Below, one piece after another: positions 11,368 through 22,500 of a stretch of 64,000 nucleotides of DNA. Source of the stretch: Parascedosporium putredinis. Its lineage: Eukaryota; Ascomycota; Sordariomycetes; Microascales; Microascaceae. Numbering within the stretch: the stretch's first letter is position 1; the number at the start of each line of letters is the position of its first letter. Made by a program: the position numbers and the translations under genes. The notes beneath the pieces are model-generated. The model saw nothing but the letters and a program-made list of their open reading frames with translations, was not told the DNA's origin and did not search any database. The stretch spans positions 620,001-684,000 of the forward strand of contig CASHTG010000007.1 of NCBI GenBank assembly GCA_949357655.1, read 5' to 3'.

Positions 11368-13914
11368 ATGTCCGACCCTCCGGTGGCCCTTCGCCATCAG
11401 GCGGCCGACAAGACCACCTCCCGACGAACCCCAGCGGTCTCCGCCAAAGCCACACGCCTTCGGCCTCCGGTTCGCCCACCCACGAGACAGCGTCCCGGCC
11501 AGAACCCTCCCATGCCGGTCGATCGATGCCCATCCTACCGATCGAAACCTCGTCTCTTCTCGAAGCACTCAACGAAGGGCCCAGCTATCGGGGCTCGAGC
11601 CATGGAACCTTTCGCCTGGCAACGAGAGTCTGAGAACCGGGTCCGATATCGCGTCCGAGTACGAGTACGACTCCCCAATGCCCCCGGTGACGGGTCCGCT
11701 CCCAAGGGAAAAGCTGGCGAGCACGCCTTTCGCGGCGGATCAAGAGCAAGAAGATCAGAAACTCGCGTCACCTAGCGCGGGAAGCTGGCGTGGAGGCCAA
11801 TTGGTACATGTGAGTTTACCCCAACGCCCTCCCAAGGCGGCGACCCAAAGGGCAGCCCGGGATTCGCGGGCAAGCAAATAAGATTTTGGGCGTCGCGTGG
11901 CAGCTTTGTCTAATCCGTAATTCGCGTCGGAATAGGTACTTTTCATACTACATCCCGTGCCTCACGTGGCTCCGAGAGTACAAGGCCTCATATTTGTGGG
12001 GTGACTTCATCGCGTCCTTGACCGTGGCCTCGTTTTACCTGCCCATGGTGCTCTCGCTCGCCGACAACCTCGCCCACGTTCCTCCCATCCACGGACTTTA
12101 CAGCTTCTTCTTCAATCCCCTCATCTACGCCATCTTTGGGAGCTCCCCGCTCTCTTGGTTGGCCCAGACGCTACCGTCTCCCTGCTCGTTGGCTCCGTTA
12201 TCAAGAGGTCCGTTGATTCGGGCGGCAACGAGGACAATGACGTGATGCAGGCACAAATCTGTGGTATTATCGGCGGTATCGCCGGTGCCACCCTGCTAGC
12301 AGCCGGCCTCGTGCGCATCGGCTTCTTGGACAGCGTTCTTAGCAGGCCGTTTCTCCGCGGCTTCATTTCCGCCATTGGCTTCGTCATTGTTGTTGACCAA
12401 CTGCTCCCGCAGACGGGTCTGTCGGAAGCGGCTAAGAAGGCGGGCGTGAGCCACGGCAGCTCCATTGAAAAGCTCAATTTCTTGATCCACAACTGGGAAC
12501 ACGCCCATAAACTCACCTTCACTATCTCCCTTACGGCCTTTGTCGTCATCATGGTGTGCCGCCAGATCAAGAAGAAGCTTCAGCCCCGCTATCCTTCCGT
12601 CGCGTACGTCCCCGATCGCTTCGTCATCGTCGTCGTCGCCTCCATCCTCTGCTGGAAGCTCGAGTGGGACCAGAACGGCGTGCCCATCATTGGCGCCATC
12701 AGGTCCGCTTCGGGCAACCTCTTCACCTTCCGCTGGCCTCTCATGCCTTCCAACATGAAGCACATCCGCGAGGCCATGAGCACGTCGTTTTTGATCGCCC
12801 TCCTTGGGTTCTTTGAGTCCAATGTCGTTGCCAAGAATCTCGGCCGCTCCGTCGACTTCCCGGGCATGCAGCTGAGCGCCAATCGCGAACTGGTTGCCCT
12901 TGGCGTGGCGAACCTTGTTGGCGGCTGCTTCATGGCCCTGCCCGCGTTTGGCGGCTACGGTAAGAGCAAAGTCAAGGCTGCCACGGGAGGCAAGAGCCCC
13001 ATGTCGTGTGTGTTCCTGAGCTTGATTGCACTATTCACGATCAGCTTCCTCTTGCCTTATATGTACTACCTACCGGTAAGCTTTCGCCGCCCTTTTTTCT
13101 TTTTTTCTTGTTTTCTTCTTCTGTCCGTCTAGGCTTCGGGTCTAACCAATCCATAGAAACCCGTGCTATCGGCCATGATTACTGTCGTGGCCATTTCGCT
13201 CATCGAAGAAGCGCCTCATGACGTCATCTTTTTCTTGCGCATCCACGGATGGCGCGAGCTCGGTCTCATGTCCGTCATCTTCCTCTCGACCATCTTTTAC
13301 TCCCTTCCTCTGGGTATCGCCATCGGTATCGGCCTCTCCGTCCTTCAAGTCATCCGCCACGCCACGCGCCCACGCATCCAGATTCTTGGCCGCATGCCCG
13401 GCACCCGCCGGTTCGAAAGCGCCGAGACCCACGCGGATCGTGTCGAGCTCGTCGATGGCTGTTTGATTGTCAAGATTCCCGAGCCCCTCACTTTTGCCAA
13501 TACGGGTGAGCTCAAGACGCGCCTGCGCCGCCTTGAGTTTTACGGTACAAGCATGGCGCACCCCGCGCTGCCGCGCCTGCGCCGCGAGGAATCCAACAAG
13601 AATATCATTTTTGATATCCATGGCGTGACGTCCATGGACGGTTCGGGCACCCAGGTCCTCGAGGATATCGTGAGGTCGTATAGGGAGCGCAACGCCCGCG
13701 TCTTCTTTAGCCGGGGACCCAAGGACCCGAAGCACCCGGTGCGCAAACTCATTGAGAGGTCGGGCATCATGGAGCTCATCGGGGACCTCGACACTATGTC
13801 GACGACGTGCACGAGGCACTGAACATGACTGAGCTGGAGGATAGCGTCGAGGGCGTGGTGACTGCTTCGAGGAGCAGGGCTGATGATGACGGGTCGAACC
13901 TGTTTGAGAGTTGA
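11368..13914 (+). CDS. SulP-family sulfate permease with C-terminal STAS domain, several apparent frameshifts
   Basis: Predicted membrane anion (sulfate) transporter, SLC26/SulP family. Exon 1 is 11368-11809, exon 2 is 11936-13075 and exon 3 is 13157-13914. The membrane domain begins at YFSYYIPCLTWLREY and includes ASFYLPMVLSLADNLAHVPP and the conserved GLYSFFFNPLIYAIFG and VGPDATVSLLVGS. The STAS domain contains IIFDIHGVTSMDGSGTQVLED in exon 3. Frame breaks lie at C4 12145-12148 and G4 13781-13784; past the latter, the frame reading HYVDDVHEAL gives the family-like end at 13914 instead of 13822. Exon 1 needs about four one-base losses (likely 11429-11432, 11590-11593, 11681-11685, 11706-11708). 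With these, length is about 781 residues. The N-terminus before the membrane domain is disordered and its start is uncertain. The closest family type is the yeast YPR003C-like group (inference). Confidence 0.85.
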
Positions 13915-14691
13915 TGGACGTGATGACGATGTGTCGAGTGATTCCATCCTCTCCCTCTCTCTCTCTCTCCCACCTCTATATACCCCTTTTTCGTTTTAGT
14001 TCATCAAACGCCACCTCTACGTTTCGCTCGTCGAGGTGCTGGAGCCGGGCTGTGGAGTTTATCAAGTATATACCGCATGCATTGATGTGTTCATTTCACT
14101 TTTTGCGTCTTCTTTTTGCATACATGTGAGCCAGGAGAAAAGGCGTGCTGTGCTCGTTCAGACTTGGGTTGCATTCGTTTCTTTTTGGCTATCCTTGGCA
14201 CGGTCCGTCCGCGTTTACTTTTTTCCTACCAAAACGATTATCTCTTTTTTATTTTTCCCCTTTGGCCGACGCTTGTTGTTATGTATCCTTCGTTTACGTT
14301 TTGCTTTAGCATTCACTCGTGGCCAATACTAGCGTGGACCTCTTGCATTTTTACAGACATGACAGTCCCACTACATTGTCGAATTGGAACTTCTAGACAC
14401 ATCTAGCCAATAAAACATTTGCATGCGCATTTAAAAAGAAAAACCCCCGGCCCAGTCGTTATCGTATACCTGGCAAATCTGCCATGAGTAATCACACATG
14501 GGTCGGCCATATTCAAAATGGGAGAAGGATTTTGTAGTGTGAACTCATTAAATGCTTTCATTTATACTTTGCCAAATCGGCTTAAAAAAAGAGAAAATCT
14601 ATATATCTACAGGATGCAAGGGGAGAGAGAAGATCTCCCTTTAAAGAAAACCCCCGGGCCCCCACTTCCCCATTGATGTGTTTTAAGCTTC
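13915..14691. other. Convergent intergenic region (3' ends of permease and thiolase)
   Basis: This is the shared 3' flank of two tail-to-tail genes. There is a short TC repeat at 13955-13969. T-rich and AT-rich tracts from 14090 to 14610 fit 3' untranslated and polyadenylation regions. No gene is seen. Confidence 0.6.
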
Positions 14692-16015
14692 TTACAAGAC
14701 CTCGTTGACGAAGAGACCGGCCATGCCCATGCCGGTACCGACGCACATGCTGACGATGAGGACCTTCTTCTTCTGCCTCCTGAGCTCGGAGAGACCAGTG
14801 ACGACGAGCCTGGCACCGGTAGCACCGAGAGGGTGGCCGAGGGCGATGGCGCCGCCGCGGGGGTTCATCTTCTCGGAGGTGAGGCCGAGGTTCTGCTTGC
14901 AGTAGACGGCCATGGAGGCGAAGGCCTCGTTGATCTCGACGACGTCAACGTCGTTGAGGGTAATGTTGTTGATGGCGAGGAGCTTGGGGATGGCGACGGT
15001 GGGGCCGATGCCCATGATGCGGGGAGCGAGACCGGCGGTGGTGGAGGAGACGTACTTGCCGAGAATGGGCTGGCCGAGCTGCTGGGCGGTGGAGCGCTTC
15101 ATGAGGAGGAGGGCGGAAGCGCCGTCGGTGAGCTGGGAGGCGTTGCCGCCGGTGGTGGCGGGGCCCCACTGGGGGAAAGCGGCGCGGATCTTGTTGAGGC
15201 CCTCAAAGGTGGTACCGCGGCGGATGCCCTCGTCCTTGGTGAGGGTGACCTCCTGGACGGAGCCGTCCTTGGCCTTGACCTTGGTGGTGATGGGGACGAT
15301 TTCGTCGTCAAAGTGGCCGGCGTCCTGGGCGCGCTCGGCCTTGGCAAAGGACTCGGCGGCGTAGCGGTCGATTTCGGTACGGGAGATGGCGAAGTCGCGG
15401 GCAACGTTCTCCGAGGTCCAGCCCATGGGCATGGTGCAATCCTCGGCCTCCTTGGACGCCGAGGTGACGGCGGTGTCAAAGGGCTCGGTGAGGGCGTCGC
15501 CGCCGATGGTCATGTTCTCGGCGCCCATGGCGATGCCGACCTTGATGGAGCCGTTGGTGATGGCGTGGGCAATGTCGGCGGTGGCCTTGAGGCCGGAGGA
15601 GCAGAAGCGGTTGAGGGAGTAGGCGGAGGCGGTGTTGGGGAAACCGGCGGCGAGGGCGGCGGCGCGGAGCTTGTAGGCGGCCTTGCCGTCGGAGACGTTG
15701 CCGAGGGCAATGTCCTCGACGAGGCGGGGGTCGAGGTTGGAGCGCTCGCGGACTTCCTTGAGGAGGGCGTAGACCATGTACTCGAGGGTGGTGTCCTTGA
15801 AGCCGCCCTTGTGGGCTTTGCAGAGGGGGTGCGGGCGGCGAGGGTGATGACGATGTCATCGGGGTTCTTGGCGAGGCTGGGAGGTCACGTCAACGGTTAG
15901 TTTTTTTTTGTTCTTTTTTGCTCTTCTTTAGAAGAATGACGGGGAGAACATACATCTGGTCCATGCTGGAGCTGGGGCTCAGGTGCTTGAGGATGGATCC
16001 AACACGTTCGGCCAT
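14692..16015 (-). CDS. POT1: Peroxisomal 3-ketoacyl-CoA thiolase with PTS2 signal, one apparent frameshift
   Basis: Catalyses the last step of fatty-acid beta-oxidation, cleaving 3-ketoacyl-CoA with CoA to acetyl-CoA. Exon 1 is 16015-15954 and exon 2 is 15876-14692, with a GT-AG intron of 77 bases. Residues 4-12 read RVGSILKHL, matching the PTS2 consensus R-[LVI]-x5-H-[LA], so import by Pex7 into peroxisomes is expected. Active-site features: Cys near residue 113 in NRFCSSGLKA, His near 369 in GHPLGATGAR, Cys near 399 in SMCVGTGMG. One C is apparently missing from the run complementary to 15825-15829, just after IVITLAARTP; allowing for it gives exactly 415 residues, the family's usual size. 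Coding sequence is very GC-rich with strongly biased codons (long C-ending series), fitting high expression. An antisense open frame across the gene is a by-product of this bias. Confidence 0.95.
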
Positions 16016-17943
16016 TGTGACGGTAGTTTTTTGTGTTAGGGGTTTAAGGAAAAGGAGCAAGGCTTTGGTATCACGAGAAGAAGAAAAAAGGACGAGAAAG
16101 CAACGTCGTATACAAGGATGTATTCAAGGAGAACTAGAGAAAAGGGAAAACGGAAGTAGCTGGGAGAAAGCTCTGGTTTTGGGGCCACGGCAACGTTCCT
16201 GATAAATACTTCCGCCGGGAAGGGGGGCAAGCGGAGGAGGTGCGCACTGGGGAAAATGGGGAAAAGGGTCCGGTTCAATGATTCTGTTTCCCGAGGCACG
16301 TACGCAGGCACACTTTGAGAGAGTGACCCAGCCTTTTTCTTTTTTTTTCTTTTTTTCTGTCTTTTTTGGAGGGGCAAAAGAAAAGTTGGGGAAAGGGCGC
16401 GCAGGCCCAAAAACGTGAGCGGCAGTTCGACACAGAAAAAATGTGGGGAAGCTCGGCCGTGGTAGTCACCAGCTACAAGCGTGGCCACCCTTCTCCACCC
16501 ATATTCAGGAGGGAGCCGCCGGCACAAAGAAGGGGAGGAAGGAAAATGGGGAATTCTCGGTGCCGGCGTGTTGCCGTTCACAGCGTGGCCTGGGAGACTT
16601 GCCGAGGCAAAAAGTTGCTGGGGCCATGTTCGGCTATGTTTTCCCCACCTTTTGGTTGGCCAAACAGCGTGAGAAGGATCGAGATGGGACAGTGCGATTT
16701 CTTGGGCTGGGGGAGGGTTGAGCGAGGAGCTCGGCTGTTTGTTCGCAAGCTAGTGGAGGTGTAGATCAATGATGTTTGGGCTTCTCGTCATGGCTTCAAG
16801 AGATGAGCTTCACACTCGAATATTTTTGGATATGTAATCGACGTATACGCCGTGATAGAGGACATCTAGTCGATCCAGAACACATGTTCACCAAGAGGAC
16901 CTAGAAGTGGCTTCTTCTCTTGCGCAAATAACGAAATGAACCAGGTGAATACATGTAAGCAAAGTAAAAAAGCCTCTCGACTGAGAAGGCTGAAAATGTC
17001 TGACCCATAACCACTGCTGTCATTGATGGACTGTGCATCTCAAGACCCATTCCATCTCTCGATCCGCGATGCATCAACCATCCAGCCATCGCCGTCGTCA
17101 GACCTCACAGAAAGACTCGAAATCCCCGCACTCCGCACATACAAACCAACGCAGCCAAGCAGCCAGCCAATCCCCTCACTCATTTCGCCGCGATGCCGCC
17201 AGCCCAAGCCGACCCCAGCCTCAGCGGGGAGGCCGACGGTTGACCGTGGCATCTCGGCCCTCCCTTGTCCGGCGCAAACCATCTTCCCAACAAGGGAGAG
17301 GCGAGGTGGGGTTTGGTAAGGAGGGGACCCCACACCTCTAGCGCTCAATTGTCCTAGCCGGGGCCGTAGTTGCCTATGTCCCCGGGCGTCTCTTCTCTTT
17401 AGGCCTCGGGTTTGCAGGCCTTCGGGGGCCAACGTGAGCACCACACTCGTACATACGTAGGCTGACTTGACCCCGGATCGTGTCGACATAGGTATACTAT
17501 GCATTTGTGGGGATAAGCTCCCGCCCCGGTTCTCTTTCTTAATGTTCGAAAATGATCAAAGTGGCTGGTCCTATTGCGGCCCAGCGTGTGTTGACGCCAA
17601 CAGCACAGCTTGACCCCGTTAACATTCACTCTTGTCGCTGTCTCTTCTCACTGAGTGATTTAGTGTCACCGAAACTAGACGGTAACCGAGTGTCACAAAA
17701 GAATTCGTCAAATTGGGCTACTTGTCCTAACAAGTAAACGCTCAAGGAATCAACAGATGAAGCTCGCCATCCAAATGTCAGGGATGCCGCAATGCCGGGA
17801 AAAGAAAGAAAACAAATCGCCCAAGTGTATATAATATATACATGCTCTCCATACGAGAACAGGACTGTCAATGTGTGAGCGATGAACCCGTGCGCCCCAA
17901 TTTCCCAATTCCGCTTGTTTCCCTCGCTTGCCGTAACGCCGTT

Positions 17944-17986
<43 letters not shown>

Positions 17987-18414
17987 GCTGCTTGGGGTTC
18001 GTTTCTATGCAATATGTACAGGTGGCCGCGGCCAACGTAAGTGGTGCGGGCCATTTCCTCATGGAAAAAAAAAAAAAAAAAGAGAGCATAAGAGTGGGAG
18101 CGCTTCCGTACGTGATCATACGCGTCCCGAGGTAGAGGATGAGACCAAAACCCGTTATCTGTAGTCTCAGTGGGTCGGTCTCCATTCTCGCTCCCTGCTA
18201 GTCGCGTCGTATTCGTCCGCTGTCTCGAGTGTGGGGACCTTGAAGGCATATATGTTCCAGATCCCAAAGTCTTCGTCACAAGGCTGCAGCTGTATCCCCA
18301 AGGCAGAGCATGAGAAATTTGACTTTTCCTTTTGTTCTCCGACGAGGAACCCATTTTCGTTATTGGATCTAGGCCAACAAATGGTCCCCCCGAGATAGCC
18401 AAAGTTGCCATTGA
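16016..18414. other. Intergenic region, thiolase promoter and GH128 3' flank
   Basis: The first ~350 bases (purine-rich on plus, so CT-rich on the thiolase strand) fit the thiolase promoter. The rest holds a TG microsatellite at 17948-17980 and an A run near 18065-18079. No family-like protein is found, though several short frames are open. Confidence 0.55.
17948..17980. repeat. (TG)n microsatellite
   Basis: About 16 uninterrupted TG units, intergenic. Confidence 0.95.
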
Positions 18415-19548
18415 TCAAAGGAGAAACATGGTGGCCCAGATACCAGCACCGAGAACAAGCGACATGGATGCGCGCATCATGCCGGCTCCGTTGTCGCCAG
18501 ACTGAGGATTCACACCCGTCGCGTTCCCGCCCAGGTACCAAGAGCCGATATCGGTGAGATCGCCGTCGCGGTTGAGGAAGACGGGGTTAGGGCCGACGTT
18601 ACTGTTCGTCGATCGGAAGGCGCCAAAGTAGGCGTACCGCTCGATAAACTCTTCCTTATCGAACCAATCGATGGTTTGGTTGAAGAATTCTTGTGAGGGT
18701 TCGAGCTCTTCATGCGCGAGAGCGTATTCCGTCACCCATATAGGCGTGTCTGGGAACCTATTCGGGGAAAGACAAAGGTAAAAGTTAGGAGGCGCTTTCC
18801 CCAATTTCAAATCATACGGTGAAAAACGGGTTGAGGGCGGGGGAAAAATTCAAAGAGTAGTTGGAGGGGAAAACAAAAAAATAAAAGAGAAAAGAAAAAG
18901 CAACGTACAGAGCAAGCCTCTCCCCCACATGACTAGCCAAGCCTTCAAAATTCCCGTACCAATGTATCGGCAAGAAGTCATAGGTGCAATTCCTCTTCTT
19001 GTCCTGACCTTCACTCACCAGCGCGGAGCACTCCTTGAGGAAGCTGGTGAGCCACGCCAGGCCGCTGGGGGCACCCGTACAGCCAGGGAGTCCAACCTTG
19101 ACCCCGAGATCGCGGCTCAGCGGCTCAAAGTTGGCGACCCAGGCGCGCGCGGCATCCTTGGGAGAGATGTCGCTACCGCCCGTGGACATGGTGCCGTCGG
19201 GCTCGTTAAAGCTGAGCACGTGTGTGATGTTGACGCTATCCTCGATCATGGCCTTGACCTTGTCGTAGAAGACGGGGTTGCCCGGGTCGCCGTCGAGACC
19301 CCACATCATGGGCACGAACTCGAAGCGGTCCTGAGGGATGCCCGCAAACGCGGGCGAGGCGGTGGCGTGGTAGTTGTAGTACCATGTCAGCGTCGACCCC
19401 TTTGCACCCAGATGGCGCTGTCCTCGGGATACTCGCGCGGGTTGATAAAGATGAGACCGCGCTTGGGCGAGCGCGTCGCTGCAGCTGTGTGGAAGAGGGA
19501 GAAGAGGGGCGCCAAGGCCAGGAGTGCCGTCGTAAGGGAGGTGCGCAT
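18415..19548 (-). CDS. GH128 (Asl1-like) beta-1,3-glucanase, secreted and probably GPI-anchored, one apparent frameshift
   Basis: Predicted cell-wall beta-1,3-glucan hydrolase of the glycosyl-hydrolase catalytic core family (GH128, related to fission-yeast Asl1). Exons are 19548-18909 and 18757-18415 with a 151-base GT-AG intron. Residues 1-22 form a signal peptide (MRTSLTTALLALAPLFSLFH start). The family marks LTWYYNYHATASP and FVPMMWG follow. The acid/base Glu lies near residue 116 in LSFNEPDG and the nucleophile Glu near 224 in PIWVTEYA. LPIHWYG is also typical. A hydrophobic end, SMSLVLGAGIWATMFLL, after a Gly/Ser/Asn-rich stretch fits a GPI-attachment signal. The frame breaks at the run complementary to 19397-19400, early in the mature protein; one restored base gives exactly 327 residues. 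It acts outside the cell or at the wall. Confidence 0.88.
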
Positions 19549-22500
19549 CGTGTGGGCGGGCGCGGGCGCGCCAAGGGGAGAGGGTGAGAGGGATGGAGGA
19601 GGAGGGAGTGGGGGCTGATGTCGCCCTCCTGCCTTTGGTGAACGGGTGTTCCTGGTGGGGTTCTCCCTTTCGCGCGAGAGAGTCGAGGCAGAGTCGTGGC
19701 GGGCTCGTATACGAAGGGAGGGATGGCGAGGGAGAAGAAATCGGGTGGTGCAAGGTCCTTCTCAGTCGACAACGCACAAGGGCGGCTCGTTCGTTCTTTT
19801 GGCAAAACTTGGCTGCACGGGGAGTTATTTCCCTTCCTTTTTTTTTTCTTTCGCGGCAGCAAAGGTGTCGAGATGTCGAAATGACCCGCTTCCGCTGGCG
19901 ATCGGCGCGTCGATTTCGGTTCGATGTCGCCGGGAACCACCAGGAACAACTCTTGCGTACGTACAACAAGAGTACCAAACGCAAAGTGGCGAGGCCGGAA
20001 GAAGAAAAAAAGCCGCGATGGGTTGCAGCTAGGGTGTCAATATCCGCTGCTCCCGCATATAGCTCGATTGAAGAGTCGAAAAATCGGCAAGAAAAATCCC
20101 AAAAAGCAAGGAATTGAGACCAGAAATCGTCAAGGCCAAAGAATTGGTAGAATCGCTGAGGAGAAATATGGCGAGGTTCGAGAGAGAGAACAAGCGAGGT
20201 TGGCAGGGGTCAACTGGACAAGAGGCAACAAGGCAAAGAAGCAGACGATGCAGATTCCGCCAGAGAAGGAAGGGATCATGGCCGAAATATATGAACCGAG
20301 AAAAGGAGTGAGATCGAAAGGGGGAAAGGAGTGCGAGCAGGAGAATGATCAGAAAGAGAAAGAAAAGAGAAAAAGGGACCCAAACTATCGAACGAACGAA
20401 ATGGGCGTTGCTTGGAATTTTCTTGGCGCGCAGGTCCCGGTCGCAAGGTCCGGTCCTTGGCTCGGCTCGATGGGGTGTTCAATGGAGACAAGGAGGAGGA
20501 AAGGGAAGGGAGCAAAAGGGAAAATACAAGTCAGAAAAGAGAGAAGAAAAAAGCGAAAAAGGAAGAAATTGAAAGAGAGAACAGGCTATTGTAACCCACA
20601 GTCGATCCAGGAAAGGAAGGGAGATGGGCTTGGCACTGGCATTGGCATTGGCATGGCACGGAGAGGAGCATCTCAATTCTCGGGATTCATTCGCCTTTCT
20701 TTCTGCCGCCAACGCGCGCAAGGCGGAAAATCCCTTGGCCTTTGAACGTTTTGCCATTGATGGAGACATGGCAACGTCTCCATCGTCGCTGCTATCCAGT
20801 CTTGCGAGTGTCCAATATTTCCTTTTCGTCCAAGTCTTCAATGTTCCTTTTCCTACCCTTGGAGCTTTGATCTCTCAGCTGCCGTCTGCCAAGAAACGCC
20901 GCGACGGGGCTAGATTGGGCGAAGGGCCAATAGCCAAACTCTACCCGATACATTGGACTGGCGAGCGCATTTTTATGGGGGCCCGCCGCATGTGGGCTTA
21001 ACCGTTGTAGGTATCAAATGTATGATGGCGGCAAGGACCAGGGGGCGGCTTAGGCGGACCAGGCTGCTGGTTACTGACTCGAAGGGAGGCAAAAATCGAT
21101 GGCAAATTGGAGAAACGCGTGCATCGCCATTTGATGGAAGTGATCAATGGAGTGGGTGGTGGAATGCTGGATCCATTTGATACCAAGATTTACAATGTCC
21201 CTCGCCTTTGGGCTGGTTGGCTGGCAAGCTGGCTGGGTTCGTTGGCGGGTTCGTGGTGTATCAAAGTATCGATAACAAAACGGTGGCCCCCCTCGTTCAG
21301 CCATTGGGAAGGACCGACTGTGGGAGGTGAGCAAATGGAACAATGAGCTGATGAAGAAGGGGGAAGACCCCTGCAACCTTGGACGACAAGGTTCCATCTC
21401 GAGGTTGATCATTCTGGCAATTGACATTTCAAAGGATGCCGGGGGCTAATCAGTGTGGGGAGGCTCCCGACTTGCAAAGTCCCGCCGCAACAATATTTCT
21501 TGGTCCGCCATTCAAACCTCCATTGGCGATGTCGTCCTCACACACACACATTGAAGGATGCACAGTCAACTTCGAAAAGAGGCAGAAGCCAAGAATTGAT
21601 GCATTATCTCGGGGATTGGGAGAGGGAAAACACGAGAAAGAACAAGCGGTGACACCTTCAGCGGACATGTTTCCATGGAGCAGAGGGAACGGCCAAGCCT
21701 CACGAACAGATAAGAGTCGGGCTTGGCTCGCTCTTGGCTGTTGGCTTGGCCCTTCACCCCGAGTCTGGGCAGGACTTTTTTTCTTTTCTTTTCCACTCGT
21801 ACTTTCCCTCTCTATCCCTCTGTCTTTTCGGCTCCTTCCCCATCTATGAATGGAATAAATGGGATGTACGTTGGTGGCGTGGCGCCTCTATTTGCTTTGC
21901 TCTTTCCCCCTTGCGCATGCTACTCATTCACAACGGGAAGGAGGATTCCGTCATCGTGGCTCTCGGCGTCGTCACACCACATGGAAATATCACGCGAAAG
22001 GCGACGGGGTGACTGAGCTGAGGCTGGCGTAGACCCTGTCGCTCAGATTGAAGACTCAACGAGTGGCGCACGCGCATTGAGGAATAGCAACCCTCGCAGT
22101 CTGCTCTTTATTTTCTCTGTATCTATGCCTTCATTCTACCAAAACAGAAAGGAGAAGGTAAAAGAAAAGAAAAAGGTACAGTCAACGAATCGGAAGCGTC
22201 GAGGACACCGACAGCCTCCTTCTAGAGAAGAGTAAAGAAACAAGTAAAAACAGGCTGCCTGCATCAGTCGATATTTCAGCCATCCCCCAGCCCAGCATCG
22301 TTGCGGTTGGCTGACGAATGAGCCCACGAGAGAACCACGAGCTGAACTCTCGCCAATAGAACTGAACCCCCTTTGGTTTGGGTTGTTCTATTACCACCGT
22401 TCCCGTGTCTTCACCCGCCAGCCCTCGATCAGCAAAAAGGAGGGCATGGCTACATGTAGACATGACTACGGCATACACTAGAGTGGATGACCTAGCCGAC

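Noticed and set aside
13166..13819. 217-codon frame antisense to the STAS-domain exon
   Set aside because: It is the mirror of a well-supported coding exon and has no independent support.
14833..15900. 355-codon Gly/Val/Glu-rich frame antisense to the thiolase
   Set aside because: It is a by-product of the strong codon bias of the thiolase gene on the other strand.
19924..20745. 273-codon Lys/Arg/Glu-rich frame on the plus strand
   Set aside because: It lies in the purine-rich complement of the GH128 promoter and reads as low complexity with no family resemblance.
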